From Rhodococcus sp. IEGM 1381 (GTDB lineage Bacteria; Actinomycetota; Actinomycetes; Mycobacteriales; Mycobacteriaceae), in contig NZ_JASHKQ010000019.1 in assembly GCF_030056795.1 (NCBI RefSeq), forward strand, positions 1 to 64,000: a stretch of 64,000 nucleotides of DNA, given 5' to 3'. Position 1 is the stretch's first letter, and every line of letters starts with the position of its first letter. The notes below the pieces were generated by a model. The model saw only the letters and a program-made list of their open reading frames with translations, was not told the origin of the DNA and made no database searches. Below are positions 34,686-43,254 of the stretch, one piece after another. Position numbers and translations under genes: made by a program.

Positions 34686-35046
34686 GGTGCACCTCCCGCC
34701 CCTGTTTGCCTGTCCGGTTCGACTGCCTTGTGTCTCATGTCGTGACACAGCTGTCGATCGTTATCGTTCGGACAGCCCCGTTATCGTAACGTTACTTCGG
34801 GTATTTATGCGAGCGTTATATTCCATGTGGTCGGTTATCGGGACGATGTTCGGGTTGGTTCACCTGGCCTTTCGGCGGGCGAGCACGCAGTCGGAAACAC
34901 ACGTAAATCGGTAGCGACATCGGCGTTTCGGGGCCTGATTTTCTGCGTTTTCCAATTGCTGGGGTCCAAGAAACTGCGCGTCGTCTGTAGCGGAAGACCG
35001 TCCGTGTCCGCGCCGACTCGAATCTGGCGAACCCAGCCCTTGAGTG
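34686..35046. promoter_or_regulatory. Intergenic region between Hsp70-like gene and groES, with palindrome and repeats
   Basis: No gene is evident in this spacer. It holds a perfect 10-bp palindrome GTAACGTTAC (34786-34795) and three copies of GTTATCG (34760, 34780, 34834), the first two exactly 20 bp apart. These lie 75-150 bp upstream of the Hsp70-like start and are candidates for its operator. The region is more AT-rich than its surroundings. Confidence 0.4.
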
Positions 35047-35073
35047 CTGGCACTCTCGTGTATAGAGTGCTAG
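35047..35073. promoter_or_regulatory. CIRCE element (HrcA operator) upstream of groES
   Basis: CTGGCACTC-N9-GAGTGCTAG differs from the CIRCE consensus TTAGCACTC-N9-GAGTGCTAA only at the outermost bases. It overlaps a likely promoter (TTGAGT at 35040 and TATAGA at 35061), so HrcA should repress groES-groEL1 until heat or folding stress. A nested palindrome, GAGTGC-TG-GCACTC, overlaps its left arm. Confidence 0.9.
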
Positions 35074-35214
35074 TTGGCATCGAGCGAAGTCCCGGCACCC
35101 GCGACGACGGGAACGTGTTCGAGCCGTTTGTCAGAACCGCACGAGAAGTACTTACACACAGCTGTCCGGGGATCCGACCCCGGACGCGTACCCCATAACT
35201 TTGGAGGGCTCAAC

Positions 35215-35514
35215 GTGGCGAGCGTGAAAATCAAGCCGCTCGAGGACAAGATCCTCGTCCAGGCCAACGAGGCCGAGACGACGACCGCCTCCGGTCTGGT
35301 CATCCCCGACACAGCCAAGGAGAAGCCTCAGGAAGGCACCGTCGTCGCCGTTGGCGAAGGCCGTGTCACCGAAAAGGGCAACCGCATCCCGGTCGACGTC
35401 AAAGAAGGTGACACCGTCATCTACAGCAAGTACGGCGGCACCGAGATCAAGTACGCCGGCGAGGAGTACCTGATTCTGTCGGCACGCGACGTGCTGGCAG
35501 TCATCGCCAAGTAG
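35215..35514 (+). CDS. groS: Co-chaperonin GroES
   Basis: GroES caps the GroEL folding chamber. The protein has 99 residues. It starts with GTG (VASVKIKPLEDKILV) 6 nt after a GGAGGG site. The mobile-loop region is EAETTTASGLVIPDTAKEK, and the roof and C-terminal strands end ARDVLAVIAK. It is preceded by a CIRCE element and followed 97 bp later by groEL1. Confidence 0.97.
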   Translation: MASVKIKPLEDKILVQANEAETTTASGLVIPDTAKEKPQEGTVVAVGEGRVTEKGNRIPVDVKEGDTVIYSKYGGTEIKYAGEEYLILSARDVLAVIAK

Positions 35515-35611
35515 GCCACAACGCATCCCGCCCCGGAAGCCGATCTCGTGTCGGTGCCGGGGCGGTGTGCGTTCGATCGAGTTTCTTTACTCGAAGGAGT
35601 AACACCGAAAC

Positions 35612-37225
35612 ATGGCAAAGCAAATCCAATTCAACGAGGAAGCGCGCCGTTCACTCGAGCGCGGCGTCGACAAACTTGCCGACGCAGTCAAGGTCACTCT
35701 CGGACCCCGAGGACGCCACGTCGTGCTGTCCAAGGCATTCGGCGGACCGACCGTCACCAACGACGGTGTGTCGATCGCTCGTGAGATCGACCTGGAGGAT
35801 CCGTTCGAGAACTTGGGCGCACAGCTGGTCAAGAGTGTCGCCACCAAGACCAACGACGTCGCAGGCGACGGAACCACCACCGCGACGGTTCTCGCTCAGG
35901 CTCTCGTGCGCGGCGGACTGAAGAACATCGCCGCCGGTGCGAACCCGATCGCCCTCGGCGTCGGAATCTCCAAGGCTGCCGACAAGGTCGCCGAGGCGCT
36001 GCTCGCCGCCGCTACTCCGGTCGAGGGCAAGCAGGCCATTGCTCAGGTCGCCACCGTGTCCTCGCGTGACCCCGAGATCGGCGAACTGGTCGGTGAGGCG
36101 CTCACCCGCGTCGGTGCCGACGGCGTGGTCACCGTCGAAGAGTCTTCGACATTGCTCACGGAACTTTCGGTCACCGAGGGCGTTCAGTTCGACAAGGGCT
36201 ACCTCTCGCCGTACTTCGTCACCGACGTCGACACGCAGGAAGCCGTACTCGAAGACGCGTACGTCTTGCTCTACCGCGAGAAGATCACCTCGCTTCCGGA
36301 CTTCCTTCCCCTGCTGGAGAAGGTGGCCGAGAGCGGCAAGCCGTTGCTCATCCTCGCCGAGGACACCGAGGGCGAAGTTCTCTCGACGCTCGTCGTGAAC
36401 TCGATCCGCAAGACCATCAAGGCCGTCGCTGTGAAGGCGCCGTTCTTCGGTGATCGCCGCAAGGCATTCCTGGACGACCTTGCCGTCGTGACTGCGGGAC
36501 AGGTCATCACTGCCGACGTCGGTCTGAGCCTGAAGGAAGCCGGCCTCGAGCTCCTCGGGCGCGCTCGTCGCGTCGTAGTCACCAAGGACGACACGACCAT
36601 CGTCGACGGTGCGGGTTCTCAGGAAGACATCGATGCTCGCGTCGGCCAGTTGCGCCGCGAAATCGAGAACACCGAGTCGGAGTGGGATCGCGAGAAGCTC
36701 GAAGAGCGTCTGGCGAAGCTCTCGGGCGGCATCGCCGTCATCAAGGTCGGCGCAGCCACCGAGACCGAGCTCAAAGAACGAAAGTTCCGCGTCGACGACG
36801 CAGTGGCAGCAGCCAAAGCGGCCGTCGAAGAGGGCATCGTTCCCGGCGGTGGCTCGGCTCTGACCCAGGCAGCGTTGTCGCTGGCCGATGATCTCGGCCT
36901 GACCGGCGACGAAGCGACCGGAGTCGCCGTGGTGCGTACTGCACTCAACGCGCCGCTGTTCTGGATCGCCACCAACGCTGGCATCGACGGTTCAGTCGTG
37001 GTCAGCAAGGTCGCCGAGCTGCCGAAGGGACACGGATTCAACGCCGCGACCCTGACGTACGGTGACCTGCTGGCAGACGGCGTAGTCGATCCGGTGAAGG
37101 TGACTCGATCAGCTGTGGTCAACGCTGCATCGGTTGCCCGGATGATCCTGACGACCGAGAGCTCGATCGTGGAGAAGCCGGAACAGGCCGCCGAGCCTGC
37201 TGCCGGGCACGGTCACGCTCACTGA
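35612..37225 (+). CDS. groL1: Chaperonin GroEL1 (His-rich C-terminus)
   Basis: A 60-kDa chaperonin of 537 residues. The ATP site motif NDVAGDGTTTATVLAQ and the equatorial-domain sequences are intact. The tail is HGHAH-rich instead of the Gly-Met repeats of canonical GroEL. This marks it as the GroEL1 paralogue linked to groES in mycolate actinobacteria; the essential GroEL2 is normally encoded elsewhere. Mycobacterial GroEL1 has been linked to biofilm and mycolate metabolism. It has an AAGGAG site and is followed by a strong terminator. Confidence 0.95.
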   Translation: MAKQIQFNEEARRSLERGVDKLADAVKVTLGPRGRHVVLSKAFGGPTVTNDGVSIAREIDLEDPFENLGAQLVKSVATKTNDVAGDGTTTATVLAQALVRGGLKNIAAGANPIALGVGISKAADKVAEALLAAATPVEGKQAIAQVATVSSRDPEIGELVGEALTRVGADGVVTVEESSTLLTELSVTEGVQFDKGYLSPYFVTDVDTQEAVLEDAYVLLYREKITSLPDFLPLLEKVAESGKPLLILAEDTEGEVLSTLVVNSIRKTIKAVAVKAPFFGDRRKAFLDDLAVVTAGQVITADVGLSLKEAGLELLGRARRVVVTKDDTTIVDGAGSQEDIDARVGQLRREIENTESEWDREKLEERLAKLSGGIAVIKVGAATETELKERKFRVDDAVAAAKAAVEEGIVPGGGSALTQAALSLADDLGLTGDEATGVAVVRTALNAPLFWIATNAGIDGSVVVSKVAELPKGHGFNAATLTYGDLLADGVVDPVKVTRSAVVNAASVARMILTTESSIVEKPEQAAEPAAGHGHAH

Positions 37226-37240
37226 CGTTCGATAGAACTA

Positions 37241-37281
37241 CGACGAAGCCCCCAACCCGAGTCGGGTTGGGGGCTTCGTCG
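37241..37281 (+). terminator. Intrinsic terminator after groEL1, bidirectional
   Basis: A near-perfect 20-bp stem (CGACGAAGCCCCCAACCCGA with its complement) lies 15 bp after the groEL1 stop and 27 bp before the convergent whiB3 stop. It can serve both transcripts. Confidence 0.9.
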
Positions 37282-37308
37282 TGTGTGCACTCGGCACCAT
37301 CGCGTCGA

Positions 37309-37602
37309 CTAGACCGCGATACGGCGACGGTTGTGCCGGGCGTGCAGTTCTCGTTCGGTTTCGGACATTCCGCCCCAGATGCCATAAGGCTCACTGACGT
37401 TGAGAGCGTGTGTGCGGCATTGCGCGAGGACGGGGCAGCTGCGGCACATTTCCTTGGCGCGCATCTCGCGCTGCGCTCGTGCGCGGCCTCGCTCGCCGTC
37501 CGGGTGGAAGAACATGGACGAGTCGACCCCACGGCACAGGCCGTGCATCTGCCAATCCCAAATATCGGCGTTCGGCCCAGGGAGATGATTCGGCTGCGGC
37601 AT
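37309..37602 (-). CDS. whiB3: WhiB3-like iron-sulfur redox regulator
   Basis: A WhiB-family protein of 97 residues in the position of whiB3 (Rv3416c). Four Cys ligands for the 4Fe-4S cluster are present at 23, 53, 56 and 62 (CRSCPVLAQC). The G(V/I)WGG turn is GIWGG at 74-78, and a basic C-terminus (RHNRRRIAV) contacts DNA. WhiB3 works with the primary sigma factor to control redox balance and polyketide lipids in mycobacteria. The ATG follows AGGAG, and a good promoter lies about 55 bp upstream. Confidence 0.93.
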   Translation of the reverse strand: MPQPNHLPGPNADIWDWQMHGLCRGVDSSMFFHPDGERGRARAQREMRAKEMCRSCPVLAQCRTHALNVSEPYGIWGGMSETERELHARHNRRRIAV

Positions 37603-37654
37603 GGAAACTCCTAGGGTGGTGTGGCTTCTCGAATTCGTGATCCGAATGTCGACA

Positions 37655-37684
37655 ACGTTATGTGGGTCGACGAAATCGAGTCAA
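37655..37684 (-). promoter_or_regulatory. Housekeeping promoter for whiB3
   Basis: On the minus strand TTGACT and TAACGT are separated by 18 bp, about 52 bp before the whiB3 start. This predicts a leader of about 45 nt. Confidence 0.65.
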
Positions 37685-38311
37685 TAGTTCTTCGTCGTGG
37701 GCAAATGCATAGTTATGGGGCCAAGAATTAACACGGTTGATCTTTACTTGGGCCTCACCGCGTGCGTGCCGTTCCTGTTGAAGAATCCGCGGACACGGGA
37801 GACGATAGGGAGAGTGGGGCTCGGCATCCGTCCCGTCGACACAGTGATTCGGTGGCGGGAACTATGGCCTCGTGCGATCGATTCGCCGTGCGTTCGTCGT
37901 AGTTCTCCCTGTTCAGGGTCTCGTGAAGGCTCCGGGGGTTCGTCCGCTGCCGGTCGGTCGGTTCGGTGGTCTCAGTGTGGAAGACGCTGCACGCGGCGCG
38001 CGGTGCCGGCCTCTGGAACGGCGTGTCTCGGGCCGAGACGTCGGGCAACGACAGTCGAGGTTTGTCGGCACGGTTCACCGTTTGGGTGCAGCGTTTAACC
38101 TATTCGCCACACAGCGTTCAGATTGCCGTTTCCTGGACGGCCTTTTTTACATTGTTAATTCCTTGAAAACTGCATTTCGTGCATTGAATACAGAGCCCGC
38201 ATCCAGTGCCGTGCTCGAGCACTAATTGTCGCCTCACCGAGTGGTTCTCTGGGCAGCACACGCGGCTTCTCGCGCCCTGGACGACAAATCGGACGACGTA
38301 TGGCAAGGCCC
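37685..38311. other. Long intergenic region without a convincing gene
   Basis: About 630 bp between the whiB3 promoter and the Rv3415c-like gene. Short open frames exist on both strands, but none has a ribosome-binding site, homology that I recognise, or normal codon bias. The stretch 38090-38195 is clearly AT-rich for this genome (runs such as TTTTTTACATTGTTAATT) and includes TTGAAA at 38163. It may carry a promoter, small RNA or decayed gene; I cannot tell which. Confidence 0.5.
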
Positions 38312-38317
38312 TACCCT
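38312..38317 (+). promoter_or_regulatory. Putative -10 box for leaderless Rv3415c-like mRNA
   Basis: TACCCT lies 6 nt before the GTG start of the Rv3415c-like gene, with no ribosome-binding site between. Confidence 0.5.
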
Positions 38318-38323
38318 TGCGTT

Positions 38324-39151
38324 GTGTCACCAGAGCAGATCTCGCGGTTCACTGCGACGCCCTCCGACCTCCTCGACGTCGCTTTCGGTCCCGACCCCGG
38401 CCGATTCCCGCTCCCCGCGGCGACCGATCCCTACGAGAGCTGGCACCGCAGTGTGGCGTTGGCCGGGCAAGGTCGATACGGCGCCGCGGACGTCGAGCTG
38501 CGGCGGTACACCCCTCGTAGCTTGGAACTCGAGTCGCTGCACGCTTCGACCAGAGCCTCATGGCTGCGTCAACTGGGTAGGCACGAGCGGGCGCGCCGCT
38601 TCGACGGCAGAGCGGTGTTCCTCGTCGGTCTCGTGGGACCTCCGCGATCGAGGGACTCGGTCGAAGCACGAAGCGATGCGTTGATCGGCCTCGCCGCCGA
38701 TGCGCTCGGCACGGGGCGGTTCGGGTTGGCGCAGACCCTGCTCGCTCGCAGTGACGGGCATCGGCAGGGGCCGAACGGCGAGGGGCTGTGGCGTCCGGCT
38801 CTGCGAGCTGCGTGGGTATCGGCCGAACTGGCGATGGTGCGCGGCGACGGCTCGACGGCCGTCCGACACGCCGAGTCCGCGCGAGCTCTCGCCAACGATG
38901 CCGATTCGTTACGCCACAGCATCAAGACGGACCTGGTCTTGGCGGCCGCACTGAGTTGCGCAGGGCAGACCAGCCGCGCCCATGATTTTGCGGTCCAGGT
39001 GGCCAGCGCTGCGGCGATGCACGGCCTGTTGCCGTTGCGCTGGGCCGCGACGATGCTCTGCGAGGGAACCGGAATTGCCGACGCCGCGACGGCGACCTCT
39101 GCCGATCTCGCGTCAGCGATCGATCGTCGCGGTGGTTCGTCGATCCACTGA
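38324..39151 (+). CDS. Conserved hypothetical protein, Rv3415c type
   Basis: A 275-residue soluble protein in the position of Rv3415c, upstream of sigD. It is rich in Ala, Arg and Leu and is predicted to be all-helical, with TPR-like repeats (for example ALIGLAADALGTGRFGLAQ and AWVSAELAMVRGDGSTAVRH). I prefer this GTG to an ATG 24 bp upstream because the -10 box would fall inside the longer form and the length then equals that of the mycobacterial protein. No catalytic motif is seen. Conservation next to sigD suggests, but does not show, a regulatory link. Confidence 0.75.
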   Translation: MSPEQISRFTATPSDLLDVAFGPDPGRFPLPAATDPYESWHRSVALAGQGRYGAADVELRRYTPRSLELESLHASTRASWLRQLGRHERARRFDGRAVFLVGLVGPPRSRDSVEARSDALIGLAADALGTGRFGLAQTLLARSDGHRQGPNGEGLWRPALRAAWVSAELAMVRGDGSTAVRHAESARALANDADSLRHSIKTDLVLAAALSCAGQTSRAHDFAVQVASAAAMHGLLPLRWAATMLCEGTGIADAATATSADLASAIDRRGGSSIH

Positions 39152-39287
39152 CCAGGACCGCGGTGGAAGACGGACCGAGTGGTTCGGTTGGTCCGGGGTG
39201 GTGTCGCTATCCTTGGTCACGTTCCACCACCACGTGGAAGCGCTCCCAGGCGGGTGCGTACCTGTAACGCGGGGAAAATTGTCGACG

Positions 39288-39866
39288 ATGAACACAGCGG
39301 GTGAGGAGTTGGACTCTTTCGTCGTTGCCGCAGCGCAAGGCGATCGACTGGCTCTGTCCCGGGTCTTGGAGTTCATCCGACCGCTTGTCGTCCGGTACTG
39401 CCGGGCACGAGTCGGATCGGCTGAGCGCGGTCAGCTATCGGCCGACGATGTGGCGCAGGAGGTCTGTTTGGCAGTCATGACCGCCTTGCCGCGTTACCAG
39501 GACCAAGGTCGTCCGTTCATGGCATTCGTGTACGGCATCGCGGCTCACAAGGTCGCCGACGCCCATCGCAGCGCCTCGCGTAACAAATCGGACCCGGCCG
39601 CCGAAGTACCAGATGTCGTGTCGATGGAACACGGACCGGAGCAACGTGCTCTCGAATCCGAGTCGAGTCGTCAGATGACTGCACTGCTGGACACCTTGCC
39701 CGCCAAGCACCGAGAAATTTTGGTGCTCCGACTCATCGTCGGATTGTCGGCCGAGGAAACAGCGGCGGCAGTCGGCAGCACTGCAGGCGCTATCCGCGTG
39801 GCTCAGCACCGAGCTATCGCAAAACTGAAGAACGAAGTTGTGAGAGCAGGTGAAATGTATGGCTAG
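39288..39866 (+). CDS. sigD: ECF RNA polymerase sigma factor SigD
   Basis: A 192-residue ECF sigma factor. Region 2 spans RGQLSADDVAQEVCLAVMTALPRYQ with the following FMAFVYGIAAHKVADAHR, and region 4 is LPAKHREILVLRLIVGLSAEETA with the helix-turn-helix STAGAIRVAQHRAIAKL. Gene order whiB3, Rv3415c-like, sigD, then an anti-sigma gene matches M. tuberculosis, where SigD controls lipid and cell-wall functions under starvation. The ATG follows GGGGAA. The stop overlaps the rsdA start region by 8 bp. Confidence 0.93.
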   Translation: MNTAGEELDSFVVAAAQGDRLALSRVLEFIRPLVVRYCRARVGSAERGQLSADDVAQEVCLAVMTALPRYQDQGRPFMAFVYGIAAHKVADAHRSASRNKSDPAAEVPDVVSMEHGPEQRALESESSRQMTALLDTLPAKHREILVLRLIVGLSAEETAAAVGSTAGAIRVAQHRAIAKLKNEVVRAGEMYG

Positions 39867-40875
39867 GGACATTGGTCACGGTGGCTCCGGTGAGAACCCG
39901 CGTCGCGGAATCTCGCGAATCGGTGAGCACGTGAACCCCACTGGACCGAAGCAGAACGATCCCTATGCCGACATCGGTGCAGACGGTGGTCCCGTGGACC
40001 TCGTCGCCGTACGTCGTGACGATGCGTTCATCGACGCGATCAGTGGTGACGGACCGATAGCTACCGATGACGCAGACGAGTATCAACTCGCCCTTCTACT
40101 CGCCAACTGGCGAGCAGACGTGATGTCGCCGGCGATGCCCGCCGGCCCCTCCCTCGACGTGGTCGTGGCCTCGGTGGAACGCGAGAAGCTCGCCGCCGAC
40201 ATGGCGCGTAGGAGCTCGGCGAATCGTGGTGGACGGATGCGTTTGCTGCGTCCTATCGCCGGCGCTGCTGCGGCGATCGCCGTGGTGATGGGTGGTCTGG
40301 TTGTCATCTCCTACAACTCGACGCCCGACGATCCGCTGTGGAGCGTCAAGTCCGTCGTGTTCTCCGAGCAGGCCGATTCGACTGTGGCGCAGATCGATAC
40401 GACGTCCAAGTTGCAGGAGGCCGAAAACCTTCTGTCGTCGGGCGATGCCGATGCCGCTCGGGCTCTGCTCGACGGTGCATCGAACCGCACCTCTGCTGTG
40501 CTCGACGCTTCCCAGCGCGCCGAGCTCGACCAGTGGCTGGCGCGTCTGTTGCAGGAGCTGCAGGCTCTGACGGTCCCCGTCCCGGTACCGCCGGCGGTAC
40601 CGGTTCCAAGTGTGCCCGCTCCTGTGCCCAGCCCCGACGTCGTTTCCCCTCAGGCTCCGGTGGATGCGGCGGTGCCCGACACCAGCGCGGTTCCGATCAC
40701 ACCGAATCCGGAAACAACCACACCGAGCAGTCCGCCCGTGACGACGAGTCCTAGTCCGACGACGACCGACGTCACGCCGACGGTCCTTCTCGACCCGAAT
40801 CAACCGACGGCTACCGCCGGTGGAAGTTCGTCCGAGAACCGCGATCGTATGTCGGTTCCGTCCGGCGGAAGCTGA
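39859..40875 (+). CDS. rsdA: Anti-sigma-D factor RsdA
   Basis: RsdA holds SigD inactive at the membrane until proteolysis. The 338-residue protein has the N-terminal sigma-binding motif region DGGPVDLVAVRRDDAFIDA, a membrane helix near 138-160 (IAGAAAAIAVVMGGLVVIS), and a long Pro/Thr/Ser-rich extracytoplasmic tail. It overlaps sigD, so the two are translationally coupled. I use the ATG within the sigD end; a GTG 9 bp upstream is also in frame. Unlike ZAS anti-sigma factors, no HxxxCxxC motif is present, as expected for RsdA. Confidence 0.9.
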   Translation: MARDIGHGGSGENPRRGISRIGEHVNPTGPKQNDPYADIGADGGPVDLVAVRRDDAFIDAISGDGPIATDDADEYQLALLLANWRADVMSPAMPAGPSLDVVVASVEREKLAADMARRSSANRGGRMRLLRPIAGAAAAIAVVMGGLVVISYNSTPDDPLWSVKSVVFSEQADSTVAQIDTTSKLQEAENLLSSGDADAARALLDGASNRTSAVLDASQRAELDQWLARLLQELQALTVPVPVPPAVPVPSVPAPVPSPDVVSPQAPVDAAVPDTSAVPITPNPETTTPSSPPVTTSPSPTTTDVTPTVLLDPNQPTATAGGSSSENRDRMSVPSGGS

Positions 40876-40909
40876 ACGTAAACCGGACGGCACTGTCGGT
40901 TCGAGCAAC

Positions 40910-40947
40910 GAAGAAGCCCGACACGATAATCGTGTCGGGCTTCTTCG
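40910..40947. terminator. Bidirectional terminator between rsdA and the Rv3412-like gene
   Basis: A near-perfect stem (GAAGAAGCCCGACACGAT with its complement, 3-nt loop) lies 34 bp after the rsdA stop and 23 bp before the convergent stop of the Rv3412-like gene. Confidence 0.9.
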
Positions 40948-40970
40948 CCTTGCGGGGGTCGTGCAGAAAC

Positions 40971-41375
40971 TCAGCTGTCGAAACCGTCGCCGTGCAGGGC
41001 GTCGTTCATCGATGCGTCCGCGAAACCGCGGCAGTAATCCCAGGTGACGTACGCGTCCGGCACGGGGTCGTAGGCCGGCTCGTGCGGTCGTACGGTGCCG
41101 TCGACCAAGAGCTGCAACAGGTTCGCGCGCAGCATGTCCCAGTCGTGGTAGTGGTCCTGCTGGCAGTCCTCGCAGCACACGACCAGGCCGCGGATGCCGC
41201 GGTGGCCGAGCAGTGCTTCGTAGACAGCAAGGTCCGCCAGGTCTTCCTCGACGGCCAGCCGTTCCTGAGGATCCAGGGGCTGGCCAGGCTCGATGGCGTC
41301 GAGGGCGGCCGACGGGTCGGCTGGGTCTCCGGCGAAGGGGTCCGGGGGTAAACCGGGAGGCAGTTGATCGCGCAC
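40971..41375 (-). CDS. DUF5319-type conserved protein, Rv3412 type
   Basis: A 134-residue acidic protein in the position of Rv3412, opposite guaB. It opens VRDQLPPGLPPDPFAGDP and contains a conserved Cys/His-rich segment VVCCEDCQQDHYHDW plus a further Cys in WDYCRGF, a possible metal site. The function is unknown, and the strong conservation in Mycobacteriales is my main support. The GTG start is preceded by TACCGT at 6 nt, as for a leaderless mRNA. An in-frame ATG 54 bp upstream is less likely. Confidence 0.82.
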   Translation of the reverse strand: MRDQLPPGLPPDPFAGDPADPSAALDAIEPGQPLDPQERLAVEEDLADLAVYEALLGHRGIRGLVVCCEDCQQDHYHDWDMLRANLLQLLVDGTVRPHEPAYDPVPDAYVTWDYCRGFADASMNDALHGDGFDS

Positions 41376-41381
41376 GCCTCC

Positions 41382-41387
41382 ACGGTA
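41382..41387 (-). promoter_or_regulatory. Putative -10 box for the leaderless Rv3412-like mRNA
   Basis: On the minus strand TACCGT lies 6 nt before the GTG start. The bases between, GGAGGC, resemble a Shine-Dalgarno sequence but abut the start codon too closely to act as one. Confidence 0.45.
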
Positions 41388-41674
41388 CGCAGGATTGGTA
41401 GGTCTGCGCCAGCTGTTCGAAAGCGACATGCCGGACGTGGATGCTGCGCCCTGGTGCTGATGGCCGAGATTTCGGGGCCTCGGGCAGGCCGTAGTGGGAG
41501 GCATTCGCACTGGTTGTGCCCTAGCCGATACCATGGTTCACGGCGCTGAACAGATGAGTGCAAGTGCCGAAACTCCATCCGTTCTCCAATCCCGCATTGC
41601 GGTGCGCCTGCGAGCTCTCACCGGCCGCACGCCGCGCCGAAGTGCAACCAGGCTCTAGGGAGGGCCAGATTCGC

Positions 41675-43198
41675 ATGAGTAGTCCCGGAGCCCACGTCCG
41701 CACAGGCGGCGACGATCCCACCAAGGTCGCGATGCTCGGCCTCACGTTCGACGACGTCCTGCTGCTGCCGGCCGCTTCGGATCTGATTCCCAGCTCGGTC
41801 GACACGTCCAGTCAGATCACCCGCGAGATCCGGTTGCGGGTGCCTTTGGTCAGCTCGGCCATGGACACCGTCACCGAAGCGCGGATGGCCATCGCGATGG
41901 CCCGCGCCGGCGGCATGGGCGTGTTGCACCGCAACCTGTCGCTGCAGGATCAGGCGTCCCAGGTGGAAACCGTCAAGCGCTCCGAAGCCGGCATGGTCAC
42001 CGATCCCGTCACGTGCAAGCCCACCGATTCGTTGGCCGAGGTCGACGCCATGTGCGCGCGCTTCCGCATCTCGGGATTGCCCGTCACCGACGAGACCGGC
42101 GCGCTCGTCGGCATCATCACCAACCGCGACATGCGCTTCGAGGTGGATCAGAACCGCCGCGTCGCCGATGTCATGACGAAGGCTCCGCTCATCACCGCGC
42201 AGGAGGGCGTCACCGCTGAGGCCGCCCTCGGCCTGCTGCGTCGCCACAAGATCGAGAAGCTTCCGATCGTGGACGGCAAAGGCGCGCTGACCGGCCTCAT
42301 CACGGTCAAGGACTTCGTCAAGACCGAGCAGCATCCCAACGCCACCAAGGACCGTGACGGCCGATTGCTCGTCGGTGCCGCGGTGGGCGTCGGACAGGAC
42401 GCATGGGCTCGTTCGATGGCGCTGACCGATGCCGGTGTCGACGTCGTCATCGTCGACACCGCGCACGGCCACAATTCGCAGGTACTCGAGATGGTGAGCA
42501 AGCTCAAGGCCGAGGTGGGCGATCGGGTTCAGGTCGTCGGCGGAAACGTCGCCACCCGCGCAGGTGCACTCGCTCTCGTCGAGGCCGGCGCAGATGCGGT
42601 CAAGGTCGGCGTCGGACCGGGATCCATCTGCACCACCCGAGTGGTCGCAGGCGTCGGCGCTCCGCAGATCACCGCCATCCTCGAAGCCGTCGCCGCGTGC
42701 AAGCCGCACGGTGTGCCGGTCATCGCCGACGGCGGTATGCAGTTCTCCGGTGATATTGCGAAGGCACTCGCCGCAGGTGCCTCGACCGCCATGCTCGGAT
42801 CGTTGCTGGCCGGAACGGCCGAGTCCCCCGGAGAGCTGATTCTGGTGGGCGGCAAGCAGTTCAAGAGCTACCGCGGCATGGGTTCTCTCGGTGCCATGCA
42901 GGGACGCGGGGGAGCGAAGTCGTTCTCCAAGGACCGCTACTTCCAGGACGACGTGCTGGCCGAGGACAAGTTGGTGCCCGAGGGCATCGAAGGCCGTGTC
43001 CCGTATCGCGGACCGTTGAATCAGGTCATTCACCAGCTCACCGGTGGTCTGCGAGCTGCGATGGGCTACACCGGGTCCAACTCGATCGAAGACCTGCAGA
43101 AGGCTCAGTTCGTGCAGATCACTGCGGCCGGGCTCAAGGAGAGCCATCCGCACGACATCACGATGACCGCAGAGGCTCCGAACTACACCACCCGATAG
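41675..43198 (+). CDS. guaB: Inosine-5'-monophosphate dehydrogenase
   Basis: GuaB catalyses NAD-dependent oxidation of IMP to XMP, the committed step to GMP. The 507-residue enzyme has the barrel start LTFDDVLLLPAASDL, two CBS domains (about residues 110-225), the catalytic loop GPGSICTTRVVAGVG with its Cys, and the flap region SYRGMGSLGAMQGR. The ATG follows AGGGAGGG. The 300-bp spacer shared with the Rv3412-like gene holds a roughly 140-nt guaB leader after a weak TACCAT box (41529). It is followed by guaB3. Confidence 0.97.
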   Translation: MSSPGAHVRTGGDDPTKVAMLGLTFDDVLLLPAASDLIPSSVDTSSQITREIRLRVPLVSSAMDTVTEARMAIAMARAGGMGVLHRNLSLQDQASQVETVKRSEAGMVTDPVTCKPTDSLAEVDAMCARFRISGLPVTDETGALVGIITNRDMRFEVDQNRRVADVMTKAPLITAQEGVTAEAALGLLRRHKIEKLPIVDGKGALTGLITVKDFVKTEQHPNATKDRDGRLLVGAAVGVGQDAWARSMALTDAGVDVVIVDTAHGHNSQVLEMVSKLKAEVGDRVQVVGGNVATRAGALALVEAGADAVKVGVGPGSICTTRVVAGVGAPQITAILEAVAACKPHGVPVIADGGMQFSGDIAKALAAGASTAMLGSLLAGTAESPGELILVGGKQFKSYRGMGSLGAMQGRGGAKSFSKDRYFQDDVLAEDKLVPEGIEGRVPYRGPLNQVIHQLTGGLRAAMGYTGSNSIEDLQKAQFVQITAAGLKESHPHDITMTAEAPNYTTR

Positions 43199-43254
43199 TC
43201 GTGTCGGCCTCAGTAGGCCGACTCGATTCGCTCTCGAAGTAGAAAGGTGCGCGC

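Noticed and set aside
37697..38098. 133-codon plus-strand frame in the whiB3 to sigD spacer
   Set aside because: No ribosome-binding site, Arg/Cys/Ser-rich composition and an opposing open frame; not credible as a gene.
41618..43153. 511-codon frame antisense to guaB
   Set aside because: High-GC codon bias leaves the antisense frame open; composition (His/Gly/Arg/Asp) is typical of such shadows and guaB is certain.
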